A stretch of DNA of 64,000 nt from Alginatibacterium sediminis (GCF_003610775.1 NZ_RAQO01000008.1:124001-188000); one strand, 5' to 3'. Shown: positions 8,235 to 17,264, counted from the first letter of the stretch. Translations and numbers: made by a program. Notes: generated by a model not told the origin, from the sequence alone.

Positions 8235-9032
8235 CTAAACAATGAAGGTATCGAGCAAACTCATTATTAATTTGGATTGGTCTTGATTATAGACATCAGG
8301 ATGGGCCTTAGAAAACTGTCCTATATCATTGTCAAAATACAAACCATTCGCACTGGAGAACTCGTTAGAAAGCGCCGCTTTAACGATAATTTCCGCTCCA
8401 ATTTTTAGGTCTCCACCCGCCACTCCAAACGCATCTTTCACCATTTTACTGCCCAACATTGATGCCGGATTCAAGGCCAAAACAATAGGTCCTGAATCTT
8501 TAAGCTCTTGAGCTAAACAATGCGACCACATGGCAATGGCAAGTTTACTTTGAGCATATGCTTCGCCATCAGATAGTTGTTTGCGTCCAGCCAAGGCATC
8601 GGCATCAATGGTGGATTGCGCGGCTGAACTGACGTTAACCACTCGAGCGCTAGAGGCCAGCAATGGCAACAAACGTCGTGTTAACAGGTAAGGCGCGATA
8701 GTATTCACTGCAAAGCGCAGGTCTAAACCATCTTCAGTTTTTAGTTTCGCAGCGCTGTAAATACCGGCGTTATTAATCAGTACATCTATGCTGTCATATT
8801 GTGTACAAATCTCATCTGCCAACTTACCCACATTGGACAAAAGTGACAGATCACTGCAATAGCATTCAAGTTCTGCGTTTGGAGTCTGCGCCAAAAGTTG
8901 ATTTTTTGATAATTCCAATTTGCCAACGCTTCGCCCATGTAACAACAAACGGTGTCCTTGTTGCGCCAGCATCATTGCCGCTTTTAGCCCAATTCCATCC
9001 GTCGCACCTGTAATTAGAATCGTTTTAGACAT
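8235..9032 (-). CDS. Short-chain dehydrogenase/reductase, substrate unknown
   Basis: 265 residues with the classical SDR layout: nucleotide-binding TGATDGIG at residues 8-15, NNAG near 89, catalytic Ser in NVSSAAQ near 138, and YAQSK near 160 (catalytic Tyr and Lys). An Arg (LLLHGRS) after the second strand suggests NADPH preference. It resembles retinol-dehydrogenase/WW-domain-oxidoreductase type members. It is monocistronic, convergent with psuG and divergent from the ferredoxin-reductase gene. The substrate cannot be inferred from neighbours. Confidence 0.85.
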   Translation of the reverse strand: MSKTILITGATDGIGLKAAMMLAQQGHRLLLHGRSVGKLELSKNQLLAQTPNAELECYCSDLSLLSNVGKLADEICTQYDSIDVLINNAGIYSAAKLKTEDGLDLRFAVNTIAPYLLTRRLLPLLASSARVVNVSSAAQSTIDADALAGRKQLSDGEAYAQSKLAIAMWSHCLAQELKDSGPIVLALNPASMLGSKMVKDAFGVAGGDLKIGAEIIVKAALSNEFSSANGLYFDNDIGQFSKAHPDVYNQDQSKLIMSLLDTFIV

Positions 9033-9205
9033 GAGGTTTCTCTTTTTGCCATATGATTTGCAAACTAAGTATAGGTTCAGATTGCCAGAATAAGAACACT
9101 GAAGTGTGCCGTGGCATAGATTGCCTCGGAATCGATTGTTAATGATGATTCACTAAACTACTTCTCACAAAACCAGCATGATAAAGTGGTCACATAAAGA
9201 TCTGA

Positions 9206-10165
9206 ATGAAGCTGAATACTGCTGTGCCAACTGTAAAATTTGAAGATGACAAATTCGACCTTGATCCTCAATTATCGTTGCTAGACAACTTGCTCCACGC
9301 GAATAAAAGCATCGCTTATGGGTGTAAAAGCGGGGTTTGTCAGCGCTGCCTGCTACAAATAAGCGATGGAGATATTCCCGCTAATTCACAATTAGGATTA
9401 AGTAGCGTTCAAAAGCAGCAAAAACTAATCATGAGTTGCTGCGCCTATCCAAAGCAAGACATTTGCCTTAATCAAGCACCACAACTGGCTCCAAAACAAA
9501 TTGCAGAAGTCATTGGAGTAACACAGCTTTCAGAAAGCATACTAAAGGTGAACTTACAGCTCAATTGCAGTAGTCACAGTGGCCAGTTCATCCGCTTATA
9601 TCGCAGCGCTAGCCTTGCACGATGCTACTCACTCAGCCAATCCCCAAATAGCGACAATACCGTAGAGATGCATATACAGCTTCATCCAAATGGTGTCTTT
9701 TCTCAGTGGGCCTTTGAACGTTTGCAAGTTGGCATGCCTTTAGCGGTAGAAGGGCCTTTCGGGGATTGTTACTATCGCAAGCAATACACTAATCAACCAC
9801 TACTGTTCATCTGCGCACAAAGCGGCTTTGCTCCTGCCTTAGGTATTGCAAGAACAGCGATAGCACAAGACCACGCAGCACCTATTACTATGGTTTTGAT
9901 CGGGCATCACATGGACAGATTTTATGCCGCTGATGAACTCGCACAACTAGATACTATGCATTCAAATATTCGCACTTATTTCTACCCCGAACCGCCAATA
10001 GAACTAAAGAGCGAATGGAAAAAACAATCAGAGCCTGATAAGGGCTCAACCCTACAAGCATTTGTCTGTGGACCTAAACCAGAACTAGAAATTTACCCGA
10101 GTCTATTACAACAACAAGGCCTAAGTTCAGCTCAAATCCACAGCGAATTTTTCGTCAATAACTAA
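9206..10165 (+). CDS. 2Fe-2S ferredoxin fused to FAD/NAD(P)H oxidoreductase
   Basis: 319 residues. Residues 1-80 are a plant-type [2Fe-2S] domain with ligands in CKSGVCQRC and a fourth Cys in MSCC. Next come the FAD domain with RCYSLSQ (FAD-stacking RxYS variant) and an NAD(P)H domain with AQSGFAPALG and the terminal FVCGPKPELE. This order matches reductase components of oxygenases and CDP-6-deoxyglucoseen-type reductases. No partner oxygenase lies nearby, so its electron acceptor is unknown. It is transcribed alone, diverging from the SDR gene. Confidence 0.85.
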   Translation: MKLNTAVPTVKFEDDKFDLDPQLSLLDNLLHANKSIAYGCKSGVCQRCLLQISDGDIPANSQLGLSSVQKQQKLIMSCCAYPKQDICLNQAPQLAPKQIAEVIGVTQLSESILKVNLQLNCSSHSGQFIRLYRSASLARCYSLSQSPNSDNTVEMHIQLHPNGVFSQWAFERLQVGMPLAVEGPFGDCYYRKQYTNQPLLFICAQSGFAPALGIARTAIAQDHAAPITMVLIGHHMDRFYAADELAQLDTMHSNIRTYFYPEPPIELKSEWKKQSEPDKGSTLQAFVCGPKPELEIYPSLLQQQGLSSAQIHSEFFVNN

Positions 10166-10174
10166 ACGAACAAC

Positions 10175-11032
10175 TTAAGCCTTCTCTTTCTTCTGAAAGG
10201 TTACAGATATCACGGCAAGTAAAGCTGAAACCAGCATCAACATGACCGATACTGAGTTTAATACCGGTGTTGACCCCTCACGCAAGCGCTGAAACATCGC
10301 TATCGTAAGCGGTGCATCGGAACCGACGAGCATCAAGGTTGTGTTGAAATTCTCAAAAGACATTAAGAAACTAACAATTCCAGCACTCACTATCGTGGTC
10401 CGCAAAAACGGCACAGTGACAGTTAGAAATGCAACCCATGGACTAGCTCCCAAATTTAACGCAGCTTCTTCGAGGCTTGGGTCAAATTTCCGCAAACGCG
10501 CGATCAGTACCAATGAACAAATCGTGGTTATAAAAGCAACTTGCCCCAGCACTATTAAGGTTGCTCCAGGACGCAGCCATTCAATATCATAAGCGAACGC
10601 TTCTTCGATATAATTTGCAAATTGGCTCGAGCTCACCAAAATCGATACCCCTAAAATAACGCCAGGGATGACAAGAGGCAGTAGCATTAAAACGTACAAG
10701 AAGTCTTTGCCGCGAAATTGATATCGAACAAATAACAGTGCATTACATAAAGCTAGGGCCAATGCAACGACAGTCACCCATAAGGCAATAAATGCCGAAT
10801 TTCCTATGCTTTCTAAGAGTATCTTATCGTGAAACAGACCTAATTTAGGCGACTGTGTTCCAAAGTACCAATCTAAGGTAAAGCCTTGCCAAGGAAGCGC
10901 TGGAAACAAACTATCATTAAAAGAAAAACCAACTACCACCGCTAAAGGTAAGACTAAGAAAATCAGAAAAGCCAGCACATAAAGTTTATACAATCTTTGT
11001 CTAGGAGCCGACATTGGGATGGAAGGTATCAT
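10175..11032 (-). CDS. potI: Polyamine-type ABC transporter permease (PotI-like)
   Basis: 285 residues, six membrane helices, last gene of the pot-type operon. The EAA loop (EEAALNLGASPWVAFLTVTVP) marks the binding-protein-dependent permease that docks on the ATPase. I place the start at the ATG at 11032, directly after the potH stop codon (11034-11036), and not at the upstream in-frame ATG at 11092, which would lie inside potH. It pairs with PotH to form the channel. The spermidine/putrescine family is clear; putrescine as ligand is inferred from similarity to the PotFGHI order. Confidence 0.88.
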   Translation of the reverse strand: MIPSIPMSAPRQRLYKLYVLAFLIFLVLPLAVVVGFSFNDSLFPALPWQGFTLDWYFGTQSPKLGLFHDKILLESIGNSAFIALWVTVVALALALCNALLFVRYQFRGKDFLYVLMLLPLVIPGVILGVSILVSSSQFANYIEEAFAYDIEWLRPGATLIVLGQVAFITTICSLVLIARLRKFDPSLEEAALNLGASPWVAFLTVTVPFLRTTIVSAGIVSFLMSFENFNTTLMLVGSDAPLTIAMFQRLREGSTPVLNSVSVMLMLVSALLAVISVTFQKKEKA

Positions 11033-11033
11033 G

Positions 11034-11891
11034 TTATTTCCCCATCGTTTTGGACAAGGTTTGTCCACTGAGTAGCAGACCCAAGTACACAATTAACGAC
11101 GAGAGCAGCAGTAGTAAAATACCGAAGGCGGAGCCTTGTTCCCAGTTGAAACGCGTAATAAATTGCGTGAAAATTTGTTCGGTAAACCAAAGACTGTCTT
11201 TGCCCCCAATTAAATTAGGTGTCAAATAATTACCCAAACTTAACATAAAGACGATAATACAACCGGAGACGATGCCAGGCATCGCATGTGGAATTACGAT
11301 TTCTCGTAATACATTCCAATGACTGCCGCCTAAGTCATATCCCGCTTCAATGTGGCTATCATCCAAGCTCTCTAAGGCACTCACTAAGGGCACAATCATA
11401 AATAGCATTGCGGTGTAAACCAACCCCAGCATAATGCTGGCATCGTTATATAAAAACTCAATGTTGTTCTCGATAATCCCAAAATAGCGCAATAGGCCGC
11501 TAAGAAGTCCCGACTCACGTAAAATGATCATCCAACCATAGGTACGCACCAGTTCACTTAGCCAAAACGGGAGTATGCAAGCCATCAGAAGAAGTGTTTT
11601 GCTGCGCCCTTTGGCCAACTTGGCGATGTAATAGGCCATAGGAAAAGCAATCAGCAAGGTCAGCAAGGTGGCCAGTATCGACATCCAAGCCGTGCGTACA
11701 AAAGTATTCCAATATAAAGGTTGTTCAAAGAAATTCAGATAGTTTTGAAATGTGTAACTTTTAGGCGTCGTATAAGAGCGCAAGTTTAACGACACTTCTA
11801 ACATATTCAGGTGAGGCAATATGATTAACAGCAATAACCACAGCGCGAATGGGCACAAGAGCAAATAAAAACCAATTCCAAGACGACGCAT
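11034..11891 (-). CDS. potH: Polyamine-type ABC transporter permease (PotH-like)
   Basis: 285 residues with six predicted helices. The first is GFYLLLCPFALWLLLLIILP, and the cytoplasmic EAA-like loop is EAGYDLGGSHWNVLREIVIP. It forms the transmembrane heterodimer with PotI. Its start codon overlaps the last base of the ATPase gene and its stop is one base from the potI start, so the three genes are tightly coupled. It is shorter than E. coli PotH (about 317 residues), lacking part of the N-terminal region. Confidence 0.88.
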   Translation of the reverse strand: MRRLGIGFYLLLCPFALWLLLLIILPHLNMLEVSLNLRSYTTPKSYTFQNYLNFFEQPLYWNTFVRTAWMSILATLLTLLIAFPMAYYIAKLAKGRSKTLLLMACILPFWLSELVRTYGWMIILRESGLLSGLLRYFGIIENNIEFLYNDASIMLGLVYTAMLFMIVPLVSALESLDDSHIEAGYDLGGSHWNVLREIVIPHAMPGIVSGCIIVFMLSLGNYLTPNLIGGKDSLWFTEQIFTQFITRFNWEQGSAFGILLLLLSSLIVYLGLLLSGQTLSKTMGK

Positions 11892-12976
11892 TAGTTGTTC
11901 TCAGCGGCTAAACAAAAACACTGCTCGCTGCTCCAGGACAAATAAACCACACTGCCTTTAGCTAATTCAAATGGCTTCTGCTGAGGCAAGCGTACCTGTA
12001 AATCACCTACACTGGTCTGTACAATGACAGTACTATTAGCGCCATCAAATAGCAGCTCTTTAAATACGCCACTGATTTGAGAGGCCGTAGCATCACCGGT
12101 CAATTCAATCGCTTCTGGTCGCAAAAAGAGTTCGACGTTACTACCTACTGCCAGATCTTGTGGGTTAGATGCCGGCACACTCAGGTTATCGCCCAGTTCA
12201 ACTTTTGCACGGGAATTTGCGCCAACGTCACCGATCCGTCCGCGGACGACATTGGTATTTCCTACAAACTTCGCCACAAAACTACTATGGGGATTGGCGT
12301 AGAGCCTTTGGGGGGTATCAACTTGTTCAAAGCGACCATGATTCATGACTGCAACCTTATCTGACATCACCAAGGCTTCACTTTGATCATGGGTGATATA
12401 CACAAAAGTTGTGCCAAATTCTTGTTGAAGGTGTTTAAGCTCCACCTTCATGTGTTCTCTTAGTTTAAGGTCTAAAGCTCCTAATGGCTCATCAAGCAAT
12501 AATACGGATGGCTCAAGTACCAAACAACGGGCTATCGCAATGCGTTGCTTTTGTCCACCGGACAGCTGGCTTATGCCTTTGTGCTCACTACCATCGAGTC
12601 CAACCCGTTGTAACACGCGTTTTATCTTCTGCTCCCGTTCACTTCGGCCAACCTTACGTCGTTTTAGACCATATGCGATATTCTCGGCAACACTCATGTT
12701 GGGAAATAAAGCTAAGTGTTGAAATACCATGTTTAAAGGTCGGTGATTCGGAGCAACATCATTAACTCGGGCATTCTTAATAAAAATATCGCCGCTACTC
12801 GCTTGTTCAAATCCAGCCAACATGCGCAAAAGTGTGGTTTTACCACAACCTGATGGGCCTAAAATCGAGAAAAAAGAACCACTTTCGACTTCAAAACTTA
12901 ACTTGTCGACGGCGACAAAGTCATCAAACTGTTTATGCAATAGATTACAAGAAAGATCATTTACAACATCGGACAT
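11891..12976 (-). CDS. potG: Polyamine-type ABC transporter ATP-binding protein (PotG-like)
   Basis: 361 residues. The ABC domain has Walker A GPSGCGKTT near residue 39, signature LSGGQKQR, Walker B LLLDEP and switch ITHDQSEA. A C-terminal regulatory TOBE domain begins after about residue 240 (FVGNTNVVRGRI). It couples ATP hydrolysis to polyamine import through PotH and PotI. A hairpin lies between it and the upstream binding-protein gene, so transport subunits are probably made in smaller amounts than the binding protein. Confidence 0.9.
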   Translation of the reverse strand: MSDVVNDLSCNLLHKQFDDFVAVDKLSFEVESGSFFSILGPSGCGKTTLLRMLAGFEQASSGDIFIKNARVNDVAPNHRPLNMVFQHLALFPNMSVAENIAYGLKRRKVGRSEREQKIKRVLQRVGLDGSEHKGISQLSGGQKQRIAIARCLVLEPSVLLLDEPLGALDLKLREHMKVELKHLQQEFGTTFVYITHDQSEALVMSDKVAVMNHGRFEQVDTPQRLYANPHSSFVAKFVGNTNVVRGRIGDVGANSRAKVELGDNLSVPASNPQDLAVGSNVELFLRPEAIELTGDATASQISGVFKELLFDGANSTVIVQTSVGDLQVRLPQQKPFELAKGSVVYLSWSSEQCFCLAAENN

Positions 12977-13045
12977 TACAAGCCTTAGGTTTGACTACGT
13001 TTATAAACAACAAAACCAAGCTACGAGCACTTGGTTGTTAAGGAA

Positions 13046-13070
13046 ACGGCTCCGAAGACATCGGAGCCGT
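13046..13070 (-). promoter_or_regulatory. Intercistronic hairpin between potF and potG
   Basis: A perfect 10-bp stem ACGGCTCCGA/TCGGAGCCGT with a five-base loop follows the potF stop codon by 9 bp. The downstream strand reads TTTCCTT, a poor U-run, so partial termination or protection of the potF 3' end is more likely than full termination. Confidence 0.65.
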
Positions 13071-13078
13071 AAGCTTAG

Positions 13079-14146
13079 CTACTGCGCAGCTTTAATACGA
13101 TCCAAAGCCATGCCTTCTAGATCTTCTAGACCAGCTGGTACTGGTGGGTACCATTTGATATTTTCTAGGTCTTGAGTTGAAAAGCTTTCTTGGTACTGGG
13201 CTTTAGCAACGTCATTAACAAACTCATCTGCACCTAGAGCGGCGGTAAAGTTACCCGCAGCTTCGGTAATCAACGCAGCTACTTTCGGTTGATTCACAAA
13301 GTTTATCCATGCGTATGCTGCGTCAAGTGACTTAGACTTGCGCGGAATTGCAAAGGTATCGATCCAGCCAAGCGCACCTGAGGCTGGAGCAACAAATGTT
13401 ACATCAGCATTGTCACGGTTTAGTTTCCAACCGCCAGCATCCCATGCCATCGCTGCCACGACTTCTTCGCTGCGAACCAAGTTAATTAAGGCGTCGCCAC
13501 CACTCCAATAGGTTTTTACATTTGGCTTACAAGCAATAAGAGCTTGTTCTACTTTGTCCAAAATTGCCTGATATTTCTCTGTATCACCATAGGCTGCAAA
13601 AGGGTCTTCGCCCATTGCAAAGGCGAAGCCAATAAGGGTTGGACGTTTAAGTCTGTAGCTCACCTTGCCTTCATAGGCTGCGTTACATAAATCGGTGTAG
13701 TCTTTGACATCAGCGGCAAGCTTACGGTTTACGACTAGACCACTAGTGCCCCAAATGTGCGGCACAGCAAATATATCAGAGCCAATCGCGGTGTTTTCGT
13801 TGGTCGACTTCAACATAGAAGGAATAATTAAATCGCTATTAATGCGGCTCATATCAATAGCTTGATAAATATTGAACGCTTGCTGAGCTGAGGTAATACG
13901 ATCTTGGCTTGGCTGCGCTAGATCGAAGCCTGCACCGCCGGTTGCACGCAATTTGGAAATCATATCTTCATTATTGGAATTGGTTACTTTAACAACGTGA
14001 CCGGTTTCCTTTTCGAACATATCGATTACATTTTGAGGAGCATAGCCTCCCCACGTTAACAGGCGTAATTCATCTGCCTGTACAGAACTTGCGAATGCAC
14101 AAGCGATAGATAAGGTCAAAGCGCGTGTAACGAGACTATTTTTCAT
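13079..14146 (-). CDS. potF: Polyamine-type periplasmic binding protein (PotF/PotD-like)
   Basis: 355 residues. A signal peptide ends near residue 24 (SSVQADE). The mature protein starts with LRLLTWGGYAPQNVIDMFEKE, the standard opening of the spermidine/putrescine-binding family, and has the DLAQPSQDRI and VAAMAWDAGGW ligand-pocket regions. It captures ligand in the periplasm for PotGHI. It is the promoter-proximal gene of the operon. The ligand could be putrescine, spermidine or another small cationic compound. Confidence 0.85.
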   Translation of the reverse strand: MKNSLVTRALTLSIACAFASSVQADELRLLTWGGYAPQNVIDMFEKETGHVVKVTNSNNEDMISKLRATGGAGFDLAQPSQDRITSAQQAFNIYQAIDMSRINSDLIIPSMLKSTNENTAIGSDIFAVPHIWGTSGLVVNRKLAADVKDYTDLCNAAYEGKVSYRLKRPTLIGFAFAMGEDPFAAYGDTEKYQAILDKVEQALIACKPNVKTYWSGGDALINLVRSEEVVAAMAWDAGGWKLNRDNADVTFVAPASGALGWIDTFAIPRKSKSLDAAYAWINFVNQPKVAALITEAAGNFTAALGADEFVNDVAKAQYQESFSTQDLENIKWYPPVPAGLEDLEGMALDRIKAAQ

Positions 14147-14681
14147 GTGGTTTCCCTGTCAATAGGCCCCAACTTTAGGGCACTAGGTGTCAAATAAATG
14201 AAGTTTATTTGACTAACTTAGACCATAACCATGACAAATAGGTTACAAAATGGCCTTGCTTAAAAATTTAGCATAGACCTTTTCTCAGGCTTGGCAAGTC
14301 TCTAAGCCTTTATATTTACTTAGAATATTCAATTTATAACGACTTTATCTGGGGATTATCAGCAAGTTATAGGCCACTGTTAACTGATTTTAGGCATGTG
14401 AGCTGAGCATGGTAGTTTTATGATCCGCATGCATATGAGTGTGTCGAACTAACAAAATGAGAGACATTTCCGTTTACTCATCTTCATGCTGGCAAACAAA
14501 AGCTAATATTTGTCTTTGTTAGAAATAACCTCGGACTAGGGATCAATAGAACCTGTAAGTTCACTCTGATGACAATAAATATGGGGCAAAACATAAGATC
14601 ACACATGCGCTTCATCCGCGCCTTACATTCTGAACCAATTTATACCCTTGCAAGCAAAGCTATACAGCTTTTGATACATCA
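14147..14681. other. Intergenic region upstream of potF
   Basis: About 535 bp with no credible gene. The only clear structure is a 25-bp inverted repeat close to potF. Short ORFs here have no ribosome site or family resemblance. It also contains the 3' flank of the membrane-protein gene, without an obvious terminator hairpin. Confidence 0.6.
14189..14213. promoter_or_regulatory. Perfect inverted repeat upstream of potF
   Basis: GTCAAATAAA, five bases (TGAAG), then TTTATTTGAC: two perfect 10-bp arms starting 43 bp upstream of the potF ATG. It is either an operator for a dimeric regulator or a 5' UTR stem. The arms are AT-rich and there is no GC clamp or U-run, so termination is unlikely. Confidence 0.5.
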
Positions 14682-15977
14682 CTAATTTGAGAAAAACCAC
14701 CCGTTCATTGCTATGGCGCTGAGCCACATCGTCAATAAAAATGGCAATTGCAGTCGAATGATTTTTTTCGGTGGAACTTGATAACGTCCAACCATGGTGA
14801 GGCCTATCCCCGATAATGGACTGCAGGCGGTTGCTGTCCCCCAAACACTTAGAAACAAAAAAGCCATTTGAGCAGCTTCAGCATTCATTTCTAGCAAAAT
14901 GGGACTCGCCAAAGCGATGCTAATCACAGGGTGAATCCCCAATACACCAATCAGTAACATGCACAAACTAGCCACCGCAAAATGCAACTGAGAGAATTCG
15001 GTGGTATTAATAAGCTCACTAACCGCAAAAGTACTCAATAAGGCGCTGATCCCACCAGAGAATAGACCCGCGGCCAAAAACACAACGTATTGGCTAGATA
15101 AGTTACCCAAGCGCTCATCGACAAAGCTTTTAAGTTTCGTTCGCCGTGGTCTGCGCGCAAAACTAATCGCAGCCATCGGTGCTAAACAAGAAATAAGCGT
15201 CAACATCGAAACCTTATCAAAGTAAGCATGTCCAACAACGACGGCTAATGCCAAAGTCATCGGCATAAACAAGCTATTTCGTTGCAACGGGAACCCTTGA
15301 TACTGGTTCAGATCTGGGCCGCGCATTTGCCAACGAGACAACAATAAAACCGGCAGAACTAACAAGAATCCGGGTAAGGCAATATCAAGCCATTGCGAAC
15401 CAGGTGCATAAGTGAGCGCTACACCTGACGCAATGAAAAACGGTGACCAAAATGCAGCGGCGCAATAAAAGCGAATAAGCAGCATAGTTTGCTCATCGCT
15501 CAACTTACCGGCGCGTTGCAATCTATCGCCAATGACTAAAACCACAGACAAGTTGATAACAGCACCAAGAAAGTGCGCACTAGCGAAAGTGGACCAAAAG
15601 CCTTTTTCACCCCGTGGTAAGATTTCATCGGACTGCTCTACATTCGCCAGAGCTAAAAATGTTACCGCACTGAGCATGGCCAGCAAGGCTAGATTACTCG
15701 AAAACAGACTGTAGATGTCAGGGTCTGCACCACGCATTAGTGCTAGGGCTAAGCATAGCAGCCCCACTCCACTCAATACTATTGCCTGCTTTTTAGCCGA
15801 AGAGCCGAGAATAGGCCACGCAAAAACGATAACTAACCAGGCACAAATGGTTGCTAAGAAATTCGTTAGTGACAATAGCGATGTAAAGATTTGTATCGCC
15901 CAGCAAGCTAATACTAAGCGTCCGACTAGTGCTTGGCGCTGCGGTATTTCACGCACCAAAAATTTGAGAGGAATCAA
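14682..15977 (-). CDS. Polytopic inner-membrane protein of unknown function (possible ion-transporter superfamily)
   Basis: About 431 residues with roughly ten to twelve hydrophobic helices and no signal peptide. I do not recognise the family with certainty. A C-terminal stretch, GIHPVISIALASPIL followed by ATACSPLSGIGL, looks like the paired small-residue substrate motifs of secondary transporters of the IT/ArsB-NhaD kind; this is inference. The start is uncertain: TTG at 15977 overlaps the upstream VOC stop codon as TTGA, and another TTG lies at 15995. No ATG is close. It is the last gene of a GNAT-VOC-membrane protein set, perhaps exporting or importing what those proteins modify or bind. 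Confidence 0.65.
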   Translation of the reverse strand: MIPLKFLVREIPQRQALVGRLVLACWAIQIFTSLLSLTNFLATICAWLVIVFAWPILGSSAKKQAIVLSGVGLLCLALALMRGADPDIYSLFSSNLALLAMLSAVTFLALANVEQSDEILPRGEKGFWSTFASAHFLGAVINLSVVLVIGDRLQRAGKLSDEQTMLLIRFYCAAAFWSPFFIASGVALTYAPGSQWLDIALPGFLLVLPVLLLSRWQMRGPDLNQYQGFPLQRNSLFMPMTLALAVVVGHAYFDKVSMLTLISCLAPMAAISFARRPRRTKLKSFVDERLGNLSSQYVVFLAAGLFSGGISALLSTFAVSELINTTEFSQLHFAVASLCMLLIGVLGIHPVISIALASPILLEMNAEAAQMAFLFLSVWGTATACSPLSGIGLTMVGRYQVPPKKIIRLQLPFLLTMWLSAIAMNGWFFSN

Positions 15978-16333
15978 GCTTGCTGTTCTGACCAAACTGC
16001 AAATTCATTTCCTGTGGGGTCAATAAAATGAAAGCGAAACCCACCTGGAAAACTAAATATTTCTTGGCTTATAATGCCGCCAGCAGTCACGATAGCCTGT
16101 TGTGTTTCTAGCAATGATTTAGCATAGAAAACAACTAGGCATGCGCCTGTAGCTGTTGTGGAGCTTACTTCTGCGGCATAAAAACCACCTTCCATGGTTG
16201 TGGATTTAAAGGCCGTATACTCAGGCCCATAATCGGTAAATATCCAATTAAAAACTGTATGAAAGAAGGCTTTGGTTTTATCTAAGTCCTTCGATGCAAA
16301 CTCTAAATAGTTAATTGATTTATCTTGATGCAT
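15974..16333 (-). CDS. VOC (glyoxalase/bleomycin-resistance) family protein
   Basis: 119 residues. The pattern starts INYLEFASKDLDKTKAFFHTVFNW, the first beta-alpha-beta-beta-beta module of the vicinal oxygen chelate fold, and ends FRFHFIDPTGNEFAVWSE, the usual C-terminal strand with a metal-ligand Glu. Members include glyoxalases, antibiotic-binding proteins and small-molecule isomerases. It lies 10 bp after the GNAT gene and overlaps the start of the membrane-protein gene, so the three are translationally linked. The substrate is unknown. Confidence 0.85.
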   Translation of the reverse strand: MHQDKSINYLEFASKDLDKTKAFFHTVFNWIFTDYGPEYTAFKSTTMEGGFYAAEVSSTTATGACLVVFYAKSLLETQQAIVTAGGIISQEIFSFPGGFRFHFIDPTGNEFAVWSEQQA

Positions 16334-16343
16334 TGTTATCTCC

Positions 16344-16850
16344 CTAGACCATACGTTTTTCGTAAATGATTACATCGTGAAACGCGCCGAATTTAAAGCC
16401 CGATTGATGCAATAAGCCAGCCCGATGAAAACCAAACACCTCATGTAATCGTTCCGAAGCCGCATTGGGAGTAACTACTAGCGCATACACTCGATGAATT
16501 TCGCTTTTATTTATACCTTCGAAGAGCTTTAGGTATAGCTGCTTAGCAATCCGTTGTCCGTGATACTCTGGATCCACATAAACCGTGATTTCACTAGAAC
16601 TGTCGTAAGCAGGTTTAGCTTTAAAGGCACCATTATAGGCAAAACCAACGAGCTTTGGACCTTCGTATGCAACCCACAACTGATAGAGCTCAGGCCGCTG
16701 AGTAAAGCTATCAAACCACTGCTCTCGGCGATGCATATCCCAGGCCTTGGTTTCAAATAAAGCGACACTGTTTGCTACAAAATGGTTGTACAAGACGTTG
16801 ATAGCGCTCAGATCGCTATCTCGACCCTGTCGAAACTGAAGTTCAGACAT
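16344..16850 (-). CDS. GNAT acetyltransferase of the phosphinothricin/methionine-sulfoximine type
   Basis: 168 residues. It matches the Pat/YncA (MddA) branch of GNATs: N-terminal VALFETKAWDMHRREQWFDSF, the acetyl-CoA binding VDPEYHGQRIAKQLYLKLFE, and C-terminal NAASERLHEVFGFHRAGLLHQSGFKFG. Family members acetylate the amino group of toxic glutamate analogues such as methionine sulfone and sulfoximine. It is first in a three-gene set with a VOC protein and a membrane protein, which suggests a detoxification role; that is inference. Confidence 0.85.
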   Translation of the reverse strand: MSELQFRQGRDSDLSAINVLYNHFVANSVALFETKAWDMHRREQWFDSFTQRPELYQLWVAYEGPKLVGFAYNGAFKAKPAYDSSSEITVYVDPEYHGQRIAKQLYLKLFEGINKSEIHRVYALVVTPNAASERLHEVFGFHRAGLLHQSGFKFGAFHDVIIYEKRMV

Positions 16851-17223
16851 AAGCTTCCTTTTACTATGCGTAGCGTACTAAAAACTTAATAGCATCATAC
16901 CTCTACCCATTAGTAATACCAATGGTCACTTCAACAATCATTAGTGCTGAAATCTATGAAATTAAAGCTAAGCCCGCGGCGCCTTTACAAGTGTTAGAGG
17001 CAATAGGAGACTAATCCTACTAAATATTAAATCAGCTTCGTCGACAACCTTCACTTGTCGCAACGTCAAAAAGGGTGTCATTAGCTCAACTAGCAACTGC
17101 GATATTTCCTAGCCCTAAGCATTGCTATACGATTAATGACGATCAACTAATAATCGCAATGGGATAAGCAAACCTATCACGAACACCCTTGAATACACTT
17201 ATGATTTTAATGGATCCCAGACA
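16851..17223. other. Intergenic region between dnaJ and the GNAT gene
   Basis: About 370 bp without a supported gene; stops are frequent in all frames. It should contain the promoter for the GNAT-VOC-membrane operon, but no box pair stood out. This is where the usual dnaJ-dapB linkage is broken. Confidence 0.55.
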
Positions 17224-17247
17224 CAAAAAAAGCGGCTAAAGCCGCTT
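17224..17247 (-). terminator. Terminator of the dnaK-dnaJ operon
   Basis: On the minus strand AAGCGGC and GCCGCTT pair around a short loop and are followed by seven T residues, about 20 bp after the dnaJ stop codon. Confidence 0.88.
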
Positions 17248-17264
17248 CTTTTATCCCCAACTCA

